Made by a program: the position numbers and the translations under genes. 64,000 nucleotides of DNA from Shewanella halifaxensis HAW-EB4 (GTDB lineage: Bacteria > Pseudomonadota > Gammaproteobacteria > Enterobacterales > Shewanellaceae), in assembly GCF_000019185.1 (NCBI RefSeq), contig NC_010334.1, positions 2,666,001-2,730,000 on the forward strand, given 5' to 3'. The notes beneath the pieces were generated by a model. That model saw nothing but the letters and a program-made list of their open reading frames with translations, searched no databases and was not told the origin of the DNA. Every line of letters begins with the position of its first letter. Within the stretch, counting starts at the first letter, position 1. This document shows, piece by piece, positions 1 through 8,252 of this stretch.

Positions 1-1620
1 TGTGGTGCTTATATTGCTAGTTGTATTGAAACGATAAACGGTACTGGGGAAGTCTATTTCGAGTCGGTCTCCATGTTTACCTTCTTCCTGTTATTAGGTC
101 GCTTCTTCGAGCAAAACGCCAGACAAAAAGCCTCGGTGAGTTCCAGTAATTTGCATAAGTTGGTGCCGTTAACCGCGCAACTAAAAACTGAAGATGGATT
201 CGATGAAGTGCCCGCCAAGCGTCTTGTCATTGGCGATATCATCTTGGTTAAACCTGGTGATGTCATTGCCGCCGACGGAGTCGTGATTGAGGGAGAGTCG
301 GCAGTTAATGAAGCTATGCTGACTGGCGAGCAGATGCCACTGCAAAAAACACAAACGTCAGAGGTGTTTGCTGGCACGATTAACATTGAGCAACCGATAC
401 TTATCAGAGTTACCGCTCTTGGACAAGATCAGTTAGTTGCCGAAATCATTCGACTGCAAGAGATAGCGTCTAACAATAAGCCTAAGGTGGCGTTGTACGC
501 CGACAGGTTTTCAAATTACTTTACCGCGGCTATTTTGCTTATTGCCACCTTAACTTATCTGTTTTGGTATTTTTATTCACCAGAAGATGCCTTTTGGGTG
601 ACATTATCGGTATTAGTTGCAACTTGCCCTTGTGCCCTCGCCTTGGCAACGCCTACGGCGGTAACTTGTGGTACTGCGATTATGACCCGACTTGGGATCA
701 TTACTCGTCGCTCCGGTATTTTCGAAAAACTGCCTAAAATCCAGCACGTTGTCTTCGACAAAACCGGCACTCTCACCTTAGGAACATTATCGATTAGCAA
801 TATTGAGCTGACCTGCGAGTTATCAAAATCGCAGGCTCTGGCCTATATCGCCGCATTAGAGTCGGGTTCACTGCATCCTATTGCAAAGGCCTTTGCCCCT
901 TATATCGATAATTCTATGACTGTGACTCAAAGGCAGAGTGTGGTCGGTAATGGTCTATCGGGAGTGATACATGGCCAGCAGTGTAAAGTGGGGAGCCAAC
1001 AATTTGTCAATAACACCGATATGGTGGAAAGCTCCACTACTGTTTGGTTAAGCTGCGAAGGAGTTGTACAAGCGAAAGTCACCTTAGACGATGAAGTCAG
1101 GCCCGAGACAGCTAAAGCTGTGTCTCAGCTTAAACAAATGGGCTGCAAACTGAGTATTGCCAGCGGTGACAACTCGACAGAAGTAGCGGCATTAGGCAAA
1201 AGGCTCGGCATCGATGATGTACACAAAGGACTTTCGCCCAAGGGGAAACTTGCATTAATTGATAAGTTCCAACAGCAAGGTCAAGTGGCCATGTTTGGTG
1301 ATGGTATTAACGACGCCCCTGTTCTTGCTGGAGCGAACTTATCCATTGCTATGGGGAGTGGCGCCGCGATTTCTAAAAACAGTGCTGATATTATTCTATT
1401 AGGCGATAACCTCGCTCGGTTTGCCGATGCCGTTAAGGTCGCTAAATTGACAGGACGGATTATCAAGCAGAATTTGTTCTGGGCGCTAGGATACAACCTG
1501 TTTATAATCCCGTTGGCCGTTACCGGTCACGTCGCTCCATACATTGCAGCATTAGGCATGTCTGCAAGTTCGCTCATTGTTGTCAGCAATAGCCTAAGAC
1601 TACTTAAGGTTCGTTTATGA
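1..1620 (+). CDS. ccoI: Copper-translocating P-type ATPase CcoI (5' end outside window)
   Basis: P1B-type ATPase that moves copper across the inner membrane for assembly of the cbb3-type cytochrome c oxidase. The reading frame is open from base 1, so about 539 residues are visible. CcoI proteins are usually near 800 residues, so the N-terminal metal-binding domain and first membrane helices lie upstream. Visible motifs in order are an actuator-domain TGEQ (many relatives have TGES or TGEP), the membrane CPC copper site (codons 625-633), the phosphorylation motif DKTGT (Asp codon 757-759), an HP motif in the nucleotide-binding domain, and GDGINDAP in the hinge. The last codons overlap the start of ccoS by 4 bases (ATGA), which suggests translational coupling. 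An internal ATG at 73 is not the true start. The CPC motif plus adjacent ccoS makes CcoI more likely than a general CopA. Confidence 0.95.
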   Translation, partial: CGAYIASCIETINGTGEVYFESVSMFTFFLLLGRFFEQNARQKASVSSSNLHKLVPLTAQLKTEDGFDEVPAKRLVIGDIILVKPGDVIAADGVVIEGESAVNEAMLTGEQMPLQKTQTSEVFAGTINIEQPILIRVTALGQDQLVAEIIRLQEIASNNKPKVALYADRFSNYFTAAILLIATLTYLFWYFYSPEDAFWVTLSVLVATCPCALALATPTAVTCGTAIMTRLGIITRRSGIFEKLPKIQHVVFDKTGTLTLGTLSISNIELTCELSKSQALAYIAALESGSLHPIAKAFAPYIDNSMTVTQRQSVVGNGLSGVIHGQQCKVGSQQFVNNTDMVESSTTVWLSCEGVVQAKVTLDDEVRPETAKAVSQLKQMGCKLSIASGDNSTEVAALGKRLGIDDVHKGLSPKGKLALIDKFQQQGQVAMFGDGINDAPVLAGANLSIAMGSGAAISKNSADIILLGDNLARFADAVKVAKLTGRIIKQNLFWALGYNLFIIPLAVTGHVAPYIAALGMSASSLIVVSNSLRLLKVRL

Positions 1621-1889
1621 GTATTATCTATGTCCTAATCCCTATCGCTATGCTTTTCGTGTTATTGGCGGTAGGTGTATTTTTCTGGGCGGTAAAATCC
1701 GATCAATTTGACGATTTAGAAAAACAAAGCGTATCGATACTATTTGAGGACGACACCCCTCAAAATGACAACTCCAGTAAACAGCAAATACCAGAAAATA
1801 CGACCGTTCCTGAGACCACTACAAATGCGACTGACACCAACAACACTGCCTCTGCTTTAGATAACTCAAATGATAAGAGATCAGTGTAA
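1617..1889 (+). CDS. ccoS: cbb3-type cytochrome oxidase assembly protein CcoS
   Basis: Small membrane protein needed for cofactor insertion into cbb3 oxidase. It is 90 residues: one N-terminal membrane helix (about residues 3-25), then the family's typical short motif around WAVKSDQFDDLE. The tail after about residue 45 is acidic and rich in Asn, Thr and Ser with no visible domain. The start codon overlaps the ccoI stop. It sits between ccoI and a TauE/SafE-like gene, as in other gammaproteobacterial cco clusters. The tail is longer and more repetitive than in the shortest family members, which are near 50-70 residues. Confidence 0.9.
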   Translation: MSIIYVLIPIAMLFVLLAVGVFFWAVKSDQFDDLEKQSVSILFEDDTPQNDNSSKQQIPENTTVPETTTNATDTNNTASALDNSNDKRSV

Positions 1890-1891
1890 GA

Positions 1892-2584
1892 GTGAATGAT
1901 TACAGCGTAATTGGCGCATTGCTCGTTGGATTGATGGGGGCGGGTCATTGTATTGGTATGTGTGGTGGCTTAGTGGGGGCGCTGTCTGTAAACCTACCTA
2001 AGCAGCATGCTGGCAATAAGCTCGTATCGCAGTTGGGGTATCTCTTAAGTTACAACAGCGGCCGAATAATCAGTTACACGTTAGCAGGCGCATTTGTTGG
2101 TGCCAGCAGCAGTGCGCTGAGCGTATTGTTTGATGTAGACACCTACTTGCTAGTGCTACGGCTGTTTGCCGGTTTTATGATGATTATTACCGGACTTTAC
2201 ATTGCGCAAATTTGGGCGGGTGTTGTCCAGATTGAACGCGTAGGTAAATGGCTTTGGCAGTTCATAGCCCCCATCGCAAATCGATTTATCCCAATCAAAA
2301 ATAAGGCCCATGCCTTTATCGCCGGTAGTCTTTGGGGATGGCTACCCTGTGGGCTCGTTTATAGCATGTTGACTTGGTCTGTTGCGGCAGGTAATGCCCT
2401 AGACGGTGCCTTGATTATGCTTGCGTTTGGCTTAGGCACATTACCGGCGCTTTTGAGCGCAGGTATTGCCGCGAGTACATTTAGCCGCTGGGTACAAAAC
2501 AAACTAGTACGAATTATAAGCGGAATAGCCTTAGTGGCATTCGGAATACAGACCTTGTATGTGGCGATTGGCCAGCTTAGCTAG
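1892..2584 (+). CDS. Sulfite exporter TauE/SafE-family membrane protein of the cco cluster
   Basis: Polytopic inner-membrane protein of 230 residues with about six hydrophobic segments. The first helix carries GHCIGMCGG, and a later one carries WGWLPCGLVYS. These paired Cys-containing helices resemble the DsbD-like transmembrane family that sits after ccoS in many gammaproteobacteria. A role in copper or thiol handling during cbb3 assembly is inferred from that position and is not shown here. The start is a GTG two bases after the ccoS stop, so it is probably in the same operon. Database names often read sulfite exporter TauE/SafE, but the evidence for sulfite export in this subgroup is weak. 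Confidence 0.82.
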   Translation: MNDYSVIGALLVGLMGAGHCIGMCGGLVGALSVNLPKQHAGNKLVSQLGYLLSYNSGRIISYTLAGAFVGASSSALSVLFDVDTYLLVLRLFAGFMMIITGLYIAQIWAGVVQIERVGKWLWQFIAPIANRFIPIKNKAHAFIAGSLWGWLPCGLVYSMLTWSVAAGNALDGALIMLAFGLGTLPALLSAGIAASTFSRWVQNKLVRIISGIALVAFGIQTLYVAIGQLS

Positions 2585-2641
2585 CTCCGAATATCAAATT
2601 AGTTTAACATAGTAGACGAATAGTCAAAATTGAGAGAGACA

Positions 2642-3394
2642 ATGTCAGCTGATAACAATAAGAACCGCCGTCAAATGGCATCAGGATGTGCGATTCATTG
2701 TCATGATTGCAGCATGGGTACACTGTGTATTCCGTTCACACTTAACTCTAATGAACTAGATCAACTTGACGAAATTATTGAGCGAAAAAAACCCATTCAA
2801 AAAGGTGAACCTATTTTTAAGTCAGGTGACCCACTAAAATCTTTATTTGCAATTCGTTCCGGCACCATCAAAAGTTATACCATTACCGAGCAAGGCGATG
2901 AACAGATCACGGGGTTTCATCTCGCTGGTGATGTTATCGGTTTTGACGGTATTCATTCGCAATTTCATCAAAGCTTCGCACAAGCTCTTGAGACATCAAT
3001 GGTCTGTGAAATTCCATACACCACTCTCGATGATCTTACAGGCAAGATGCCTAAGCTTAGACAGCAGATCATGCGTTTAATGAGTAATGAAATTCAAAGC
3101 GACCAAGAGATGATTTTGTTACTCAGTAAGAAGAATGCTGAGGAAAGACTCGCGGCATTTATTAGTAACCTTGCTAAACGTTTCGGTAGCCGAGGTTTCT
3201 CACCAAGAGAGTTTAGATTGACCATGACTCGCGGTGATATCGGTAACTATCTTGGTTTAACCGTCGAAACAATAAGCCGTCTGCTTGGACGTTTTCAAAA
3301 AGCAGAACTAATTGAAGTCAAAGGTAAGTATATTACGATATTAGACATTGATGCGTTAAGCGAACTATCTGGTAACAGTAATATTGCAAGGTAG
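2642..3394 (+). CDS. etrA: Oxygen-sensing transcriptional regulator EtrA/Fnr
   Basis: CRP/FNR-family global regulator of anaerobic metabolism carrying an O2-labile [4Fe-4S] cluster. From the ATG at 2642 the protein has 250 residues. Its cluster cysteines fall at C20, C23, C29 and C122, the numbers known from E. coli FNR; C16 is also present. A cNMP-like beta-roll follows (about 30-150), then a dimer helix and a winged helix whose recognition helix has the FNR-type E..SR pattern (ETISRLLGRF). This ATG was preferred over an in-frame TTG four codons upstream because GAGAGA precedes it at good spacing and the cysteine numbering matches FNR. It lies between the cbb3 assembly genes and uspE, a known conserved arrangement. 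Confidence 0.96.
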   Translation: MSADNNKNRRQMASGCAIHCHDCSMGTLCIPFTLNSNELDQLDEIIERKKPIQKGEPIFKSGDPLKSLFAIRSGTIKSYTITEQGDEQITGFHLAGDVIGFDGIHSQFHQSFAQALETSMVCEIPYTTLDDLTGKMPKLRQQIMRLMSNEIQSDQEMILLLSKKNAEERLAAFISNLAKRFGSRGFSPREFRLTMTRGDIGNYLGLTVETISRLLGRFQKAELIEVKGKYITILDIDALSELSGNSNIAR

Positions 3395-3412
3395 AACATT
3401 TACGACAATCGC

Positions 3413-3426
3413 TTGATCTAAAACAA
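3413..3426 (+). promoter_or_regulatory. Candidate EtrA/FNR box upstream of uspE
   Basis: The sequence TTGAT-CTAA-AACAA matches the FNR consensus TTGAT-N4-ATCAA at nine of ten half-site positions. It lies 60-73 bases before the uspE start and just after the etrA stop. Regulation of uspE by EtrA is inferred from the match and position only. Confidence 0.5.
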
Positions 3427-3485
3427 TATAAAATCATCCTATTCGTGCAAGATAAAACTAAACGATATTGGATAAGGAAAACGTT

Positions 3486-4418
3486 ATGATGGACTATAAA
3501 AAACTCCTTGTGGTTGTTGATCCTACGACAGATAAGCAAACGGCTCTTGCCAGAGCCGTAGAATTAGCGTCAAAAAACCAAGCTGAAATTACTGTATTTT
3601 TATCTATTTTCGACTTCTCCTATGAGATGACCTCTATTCTTTCTGGCCAAGAACGCGAATCAATGCGTGAAGGTGTTGTAAATCAACGCAAGGCTTGGCT
3701 TGAAGATGTCGTTGCCCCCTACCGTAAAGATGGTTTAACCATAAACTTAGATGTGATTTGGCATAACCGTCCGTTTGAAAGCATCATTAAACACGCTATC
3801 GATGGTGAGTATGATCTTATCGTCAAAGGCACTCACGAACATGATAAGCTCAAATCGGTTATTTTTACGCCGACAGATTGGCACTTGATGCGTAAGGCGC
3901 CAATACCTGTACTACTCGTTAAAGCGCAAGACTGGCCAGTTGCAGGCAAGATTGTTTGCGCAGTAAACGTAAGCGCTGAAGATAATGCTAACGAGTCCCT
4001 CAACGGTAAGATTATCTCTCACGCTAAGAAGCTCGCCGAGCAGTTTGACGCTCAAGTGCACCTCGTTAATGCTTACCCTGGTACGCCCGTTAACTTGGCT
4101 ATCGAACTCCCCGACTTTGATGCTCATACTTATAGCGAAACCATACGATTACAGCATGAGGAGCGGATCAGTTATCTTGCAAATGCTTATGGGATCTCGC
4201 CAGACTTCTGCCATGTTATGGAAGGCCTACCAGAAGATGTTATCCCTGACTTAGCAACGAGTTTAGATGCAGAGCTAGTCATATTGGGAACCATTGGTCG
4301 AACCGGAATTTCCGCAGCCTTAATAGGCAATACTGCTGAACATGTTATCGATAGTATCAACTGCGACCTACTTGCGATTAAGCCTGATGGCTATAAATCA
4401 CCATTAGAAGAGGTATAA
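3486..4418 (+). CDS. uspE: Universal stress protein UspE (tandem Usp domains)
   Basis: Cytoplasmic stress protein made of two tandem Usp (Rossmann-like) domains, about residues 3-145 and 155-305, as in E. coli UspE. Hydrophobic first strands (LLVVVDP, KIVCAVNV) open each half. Each half ends with a small-residue strand typical of the fold (LLVKA, LLAIKP). The protein is 310 residues from the ATG at 3486, and an ATG directly after it could also serve. AAGGA at 3474-3478 is the likely ribosome site and excludes the in-frame TTG at 3468. The gene follows etrA as uspE follows fnr in E. coli. The second domain has an ATP-loop-like G-T-x-G-R-T-G run, although nucleotide binding is untested. Confidence 0.93.
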   Translation: MMDYKKLLVVVDPTTDKQTALARAVELASKNQAEITVFLSIFDFSYEMTSILSGQERESMREGVVNQRKAWLEDVVAPYRKDGLTINLDVIWHNRPFESIIKHAIDGEYDLIVKGTHEHDKLKSVIFTPTDWHLMRKAPIPVLLVKAQDWPVAGKIVCAVNVSAEDNANESLNGKIISHAKKLAEQFDAQVHLVNAYPGTPVNLAIELPDFDAHTYSETIRLQHEERISYLANAYGISPDFCHVMEGLPEDVIPDLATSLDAELVILGTIGRTGISAALIGNTAEHVIDSINCDLLAIKPDGYKSPLEEV

Positions 4419-4460
4419 CCGCTTTCTAAGCTTTACCAAAAGCTTTTAAGCTGGAATAAT

Positions 4461-4498
4461 ACGCGCCCTGAACATTTGTGTACTAGGCGCGTTTTTTT
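4461..4498 (+). terminator. Intrinsic terminator-like hairpin after uspE, abutting ttcA
   Basis: A perfect 7-bp stem (ACGCGCC 4461-4467 with GGCGCGT 4486-4492) encloses an 18-base loop and runs into seven T residues (4492-4498). It looks like the uspE terminator. The T-run ends at the base before the ttcA ATG, leaving no room for a Shine-Dalgarno sequence. Confidence 0.75.
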
Positions 4499-5434
4499 AT
4501 GTCCGAAGAATTAACTCCACAACAAGTCACTCGTATGGCAAAACTACAGAAGCGTTTACGCACTGAAGTTGGTCGTGCCATCGGTGATTACAACATGATT
4601 GAAGAAGGTGACCGTGTCATGTGTTGCCTATCTGGTGGCAAAGACAGTTATGCCATGCTCGATATCTTGTTGAACCTTCAGCAACGCGCTCCTATTAAAT
4701 TCGAAATCGTTGCGGTTAACTTAGATCAAAAGCAGCCAGGTTTCCCTGAAGACATTTTGCCTGCGTATCTCGATACCCTAGGTGTTGCTTACCACATTTT
4801 GGAAAAAGACACTTATTCTATCGTTAAAGATAAAATTCCTGAAGGCAAAACAACTTGTTCTCTTTGTTCTCGCCTGCGCCGCGGAACTCTTTACGGTTTC
4901 GCACAAAAAATAGGGGCTACCAAGATTGCCCTTGGTCATCACAGAGACGACATCATTGAAACCATGTTCCTGAACATGTTTTTTGCCGGCAAGATGAAAG
5001 CCATGCCGCCAAAACTATTGTCTGATGATGGCGCCAATATGGTGATCCGTCCGTTAGCTTACAGTCGTGAAAAAGATATTGCTGAATACGCTGGTCTGAA
5101 AGGCTTCCCAATTATTCCTTGTAACCTTTGTGGCTCACAAGAAAACTTAAAGCGCGCTGCAGTTAAAGAGATGTTGGTGCAGTGGGATCGTGATTACCCT
5201 GGCCGTATCGAAACTATTTTTACGGCAATGCAAAATACCGCGCCATCTCAAGGTGTCGATAGAGAACAGTTTGATTTCTTAAGCTTGACTCGAGATCCAG
5301 ATGCGCCAATGCGAGGCGATGTTGCAGAGTCAGATCTACCCGCCTTTGACTTTGTTGATGTCGCCAACAATGGTCATATTAATTTAGATAAAGCGGTCCG
5401 TATTGACGTGGTAAATACCTATACGCCCGATTAA
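4499..5434 (+). CDS. ttcA: tRNA 2-thiocytidine(32) synthetase TtcA
   Basis: Iron-sulfur tRNA thiolase that makes 2-thiocytidine at position 32 of certain tRNAs. The 311-residue protein has the PP-loop ATP-binding motif SGGKDS at residues 45-50. The cluster cysteines are in CSLC (C120, C123) and CNLC (C208, C211), as in the TtcA family. The N-terminal segment from this ATG resembles other Shewanella TtcA proteins as I remember them, so this start is favoured. However, the codon directly follows the T-run of a terminator-like hairpin and has no ribosome-binding site. It may be translated from a leaderless or differently initiated message, or from the in-frame ATG at 4535 (residue 13). The gene stands alone and converges on the next pair. 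Confidence 0.95.
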   Translation: MSEELTPQQVTRMAKLQKRLRTEVGRAIGDYNMIEEGDRVMCCLSGGKDSYAMLDILLNLQQRAPIKFEIVAVNLDQKQPGFPEDILPAYLDTLGVAYHILEKDTYSIVKDKIPEGKTTCSLCSRLRRGTLYGFAQKIGATKIALGHHRDDIIETMFLNMFFAGKMKAMPPKLLSDDGANMVIRPLAYSREKDIAEYAGLKGFPIIPCNLCGSQENLKRAAVKEMLVQWDRDYPGRIETIFTAMQNTAPSQGVDREQFDFLSLTRDPDAPMRGDVAESDLPAFDFVDVANNGHINLDKAVRIDVVNTYTPD

Positions 5435-5459
5435 CCGTTATCAGCGTAAAAGTAGAATC

Positions 5460-5484
5460 AAAAGCCCTGCATTGCAGGGCTTTT
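5460..5484. terminator. Bidirectional terminator between ttcA and the DUF2987 gene
   Basis: A perfect 11-bp inverted repeat (5461-5471 with 5473-5483, core GCCCTGC/GCAGGGC) is flanked by A and T runs on both sides. It can therefore end transcripts arriving from either strand between these convergent genes. Confidence 0.85.
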
Positions 5485-5497
5485 GATTAAAGAAGAA

Positions 5498-6121
5498 TTA
5501 CTTAGATGTCCAAGGGCTAATAACCTTAGGCGCAACCGATGTCTTTAAATTCGTTAGATTATCGAGCTGGCTAGTTTCAAGACGATATGTGCCACTAACG
5601 GGTATGAGCTCACCATCAATATTAACCGTTGCATCACCGTCAAACTCTAAGTTTAATCCTGCAATATCTGTTGCAAACAATCGCATAGGGAAGCCTTGCA
5701 ACTGACTTAAGAGCGCATTCATCTCTTGCGCGATCTGTTTTAGCTCAGCCTGATTGTATGCATTTTTAGTGTTTTTAGCTCTAACCTGCATAGCAATAGC
5801 ACAAGACTGTGCATCGCCCTCAACATCTAAATTAATCAGTGCGCGATCTGATTTAAGTTGGCCGTCATAGGGTAAGAACAGGCGTTGGTCTTTGGTAATC
5901 GTTAAAGGAAAAGAGTCTTTTTCTGTGGTGATTGTACCGTTGTTAACTTTGCAACCATTAGCCTTAGAAACAGAAAATGCCAATTCAACTAATTGATAGT
6001 TCCCTTTATTCACCTGCTTTAGACGCTGGTAAAAACTTTGATACTCAAGAGAGATAGGAGCTGCCTGACTTACAGATGCAAACCCTAATAAAATACAGCT
6101 AAACAGCAGTCGTTTTTTCAT
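5498..6121 (-). CDS. Periplasmic DUF2987-domain protein
   Basis: A 207-residue exported protein of unknown function that matches my recollection of the DUF2987 family in Shewanella and Vibrio. A clear signal peptide is present (positive KKR, hydrophobic core, cleavage after SQA near residue 20). Two Cys residues (in NGCKVN and QSCAIA) could form a disulfide. The remainder alternates short strands and charged helices, with no catalytic motif that I recognise. Its start lies inside the 3' end of the upstream glucosaminidase gene with a 23-base overlap, implying co-translation. A role in the cell wall or envelope is inferred only from that neighbour. Confidence 0.75.
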   Translation of the reverse strand: MKKRLLFSCILLGFASVSQAAPISLEYQSFYQRLKQVNKGNYQLVELAFSVSKANGCKVNNGTITTEKDSFPLTITKDQRLFLPYDGQLKSDRALINLDVEGDAQSCAIAMQVRAKNTKNAYNQAELKQIAQEMNALLSQLQGFPMRLFATDIAGLNLEFDGDATVNIDGELIPVSGTYRLETSQLDNLTNLKTSVAPKVISPWTSK

Positions 6122-6926
6122 TGTTATCCACTAAAAATCGTTGGTTTTGGCGTAGCATTTCAAGCAGCTCATCAATATAAGCTTCTTGACGTTCAGAGTA
6201 ATTAATCAGTCCGTATACAAGATCTTGCGCGCTCGGCGTTTTGTTTTGTGCGCGTAGATCGGCTCGAATTGATCTCAGCAACGAATAGGCCGCGTTAGAA
6301 TTAAGATTACGCATATATGACGCGACAGAGTCTTCAACCGTTTTAAATAAAGCAACCTCATGGGACAGCCCTTCTGTCCTCGATTGCGGGACTAGACCAC
6401 AACCTTTTCTGAAGCACCATTGACCAAAGAAATTTAAACCTTCGCGGGCAAATCTGGAACTGCCCCAGCCCGTTTCGTTCGCGGCCTGAATTAATACCAT
6501 CTCTTCAGGAATAATATCGACACGAGTTAACAAGGTATCAATATTGCCTATATTTAGACTTCTGACAGTATATTGATACTTTTCCGAGATCTGCTGCAGT
6601 CTGAACTCATCGGCCTCAGTGAGTTCTTTGTTATTGACGATTTGATTACGAATGCCGATAACAAAATCGCGCTCATCTTGAATGATCGCATTTTGATGCT
6701 TAATCGAAGGTTTCAGGAATGCAAAAAATGCGCGTTTTTTTTCACTTACATCACTAATAGCAGCAAAATCTGGCACTACGCTCGCAATTTCTGTGTTTTT
6801 AACCGCTTTTCCTAATGACTGTATTTGATCCTCACTACCGGGAACCAGCACCAATCTAACCAGTAAGATCAGTGTTATTACAAGTCCTAACGCTATTGTA
6901 AACAAACCAACTTTGCCTGTTTTCAC
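6099..6926 (-). CDS. Bax-like peptidoglycan glucosaminidase
   Basis: Probable endo-beta-N-acetylglucosaminidase acting on peptidoglycan in the periplasm, similar to E. coli Bax (about 274 residues; 275 here). A single N-terminal membrane anchor (about residues 7-29) is followed by a helical linker. The glucosaminidase domain (about 130-265) holds the likely catalytic Glu at residue 151 in the conserved ANETGWGSSRFA stretch. Cys171 and Cys176 may pair. The start is a GTG with AAGGA about seven bases upstream; an in-frame stop immediately precedes it. It overlaps the next gene by 23 bases. Substrate and cleavage site are inferred from the family. Confidence 0.85.
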   Translation of the reverse strand: MKTGKVGLFTIALGLVITLILLVRLVLVPGSEDQIQSLGKAVKNTEIASVVPDFAAISDVSEKKRAFFAFLKPSIKHQNAIIQDERDFVIGIRNQIVNNKELTEADEFRLQQISEKYQYTVRSLNIGNIDTLLTRVDIIPEEMVLIQAANETGWGSSRFAREGLNFFGQWCFRKGCGLVPQSRTEGLSHEVALFKTVEDSVASYMRNLNSNAAYSLLRSIRADLRAQNKTPSAQDLVYGLINYSERQEAYIDELLEMLRQNQRFLVDNNEKTTAV

Positions 6927-7019
6927 TCATTTTCCTTTATCAAACTCAAGGGTATAAAGACTTTAATTAATTACGGCTATTATATGCTAGCTTTAACTGA
7001 GAATACATCGCGAATAATG

Positions 7020-7077
7020 TTGTAATCTCAGTTATAATTCTGGGTCTTTTATAATACTTTGGGTATTCAGGAAGGAG
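7020..7077 (+). promoter_or_regulatory. Candidate promoter and ribosome site of the yvcK-like gene
   Basis: Two TATAAT hexamers (7033-7038 and 7050-7055) lie in the AT-rich gap before the gene. A strong AAGGAG (7072-7077) follows nine bases before the ATG. No convincing -35 box is spaced correctly from either hexamer, so the promoter call is tentative. Confidence 0.35.
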
Positions 7078-7086
7078 ACCCCAAAA

Positions 7087-7998
7087 ATGAAACAAAATGG
7101 GCTTAATCAATATAACCATGTGGTAGCCATAGGTGGCGGACATGGATTAGGGCAAGTCTTATCAGCCCTTTCGTTCTTAGGGCCTAAGCTCACAGGTATT
7201 GTTGCCACGACTGATAACGGCGGCTCTACGGGGCGCTTAAGAGCCGAGCAAGACTGCATCGCTTGGGGAGATTTACGCAACTGTTTAACCCAATTGGCTA
7301 AACGCCCTTCCGTTGGTTCCTTAATGTTTGAATATCGCTTTGGCGGCGATAGTGAATTATCTGGCCATAATCTGGGAAATTTAATGCTAATGGCGTTGGA
7401 CGAACTTTGTGTGCGTCCACTAGATGCGGTGAATTTAGTCCGCAACTTTCTTAATATCGATACCCGTCTAATCCCTATGTCAGAAGAACCGACACACTTG
7501 GTGGCACTTCAAGCCAGTGGTGAAAGTGTTTTTGGCGAAACTGATGTTGATAAGATGCAAGATACACCTATAGCCTTATCGCTCGATCCACAAGTTCAAG
7601 CAACCTGCGAAGCCTGTGAAGCCATTCGAGATGCAGAACTGATCATTTTAGGACCAGGTAGCTTTTTAACCAGCATAATGCCACCACTGTTACTACCTAA
7701 AATAGCCCATGCACTTGCGCAATCAAAGGCAGAGGTGATCTTAATTGATAACCTCACTAACGAACCATCACCGATTGCTAACTGTAGCTTAAGTCACAAG
7801 ATCAACTGGTGCCATCAGGTGCTGGGGTTAAAGATTATCGATAAGGTATTGTGTAACGCTGATAGTGCTTATCAAGAAGACAATATTTGTTACTACCCGC
7901 TTCGAAGTTCACATCATATTGGCTTACACGACAAACGTGCACTCGCAGATGCGCTGTCTTTGATGGTGAGTCAAGACCACAGCACAGTGTCGACATAG
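7087..7998 (+). CDS. YvcK/CofD-like gluconeogenesis factor (YbhK type)
   Basis: Cytoplasmic protein of 303 residues in the CofD-like/YvcK family, whose members bind UDP-sugars and affect central carbon metabolism and cell-wall synthesis. The nucleotide-binding GGGHG is at residues 16-20 and DNGGSTGRLR at about 43-52. A second conserved segment GPGSFLTSIMPPLL is near residue 195. The start is set by an AAGGAG nine bases upstream. E. coli YbhK is the closest well-known relative by length. The physiological role in this genus is inferred from the family. The gene is divergent from the Bax-like gene and is apparently monocistronic. Confidence 0.85.
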   Translation: MKQNGLNQYNHVVAIGGGHGLGQVLSALSFLGPKLTGIVATTDNGGSTGRLRAEQDCIAWGDLRNCLTQLAKRPSVGSLMFEYRFGGDSELSGHNLGNLMLMALDELCVRPLDAVNLVRNFLNIDTRLIPMSEEPTHLVALQASGESVFGETDVDKMQDTPIALSLDPQVQATCEACEAIRDAELIILGPGSFLTSIMPPLLLPKIAHALAQSKAEVILIDNLTNEPSPIANCSLSHKINWCHQVLGLKIIDKVLCNADSAYQEDNICYYPLRSSHHIGLHDKRALADALSLMVSQDHSTVST

Positions 7999-8252
7999 CC
8001 AACTTGTCCGCGATTGGATAACCAATACTTGGGCTTTTAGTTAGCTTGAATTTAAACTAACAGCCCATCAGCAAAGGTTAATAGGCCATAAATGAATACT
8101 CATAACCTATCAGGTTAGCGAGGTAGCTGAGCATAAAGAACTCCAAATTATTTACAGGCTCCCAAATTCAAACATTAGTGTTTTTCCCATTATAACTTGA
8201 CCAATTTAGCACTTCTAACCAGACTCAATAGCTAGGTAAGCACATTTATATA

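Noticed and set aside
2630..2641. TTG start for EtrA
   Set aside because: The ATG at 2642 has a better ribosome site and gives FNR-identical cysteine numbering.
7999..8252. Terminator of the yvcK-like gene at about 8031-8066
   Set aside because: GGGCT/AGCCC and GTTAG/CTAAC arms pair, but the stem is interrupted and no T-run follows, so it was not listed as a feature.
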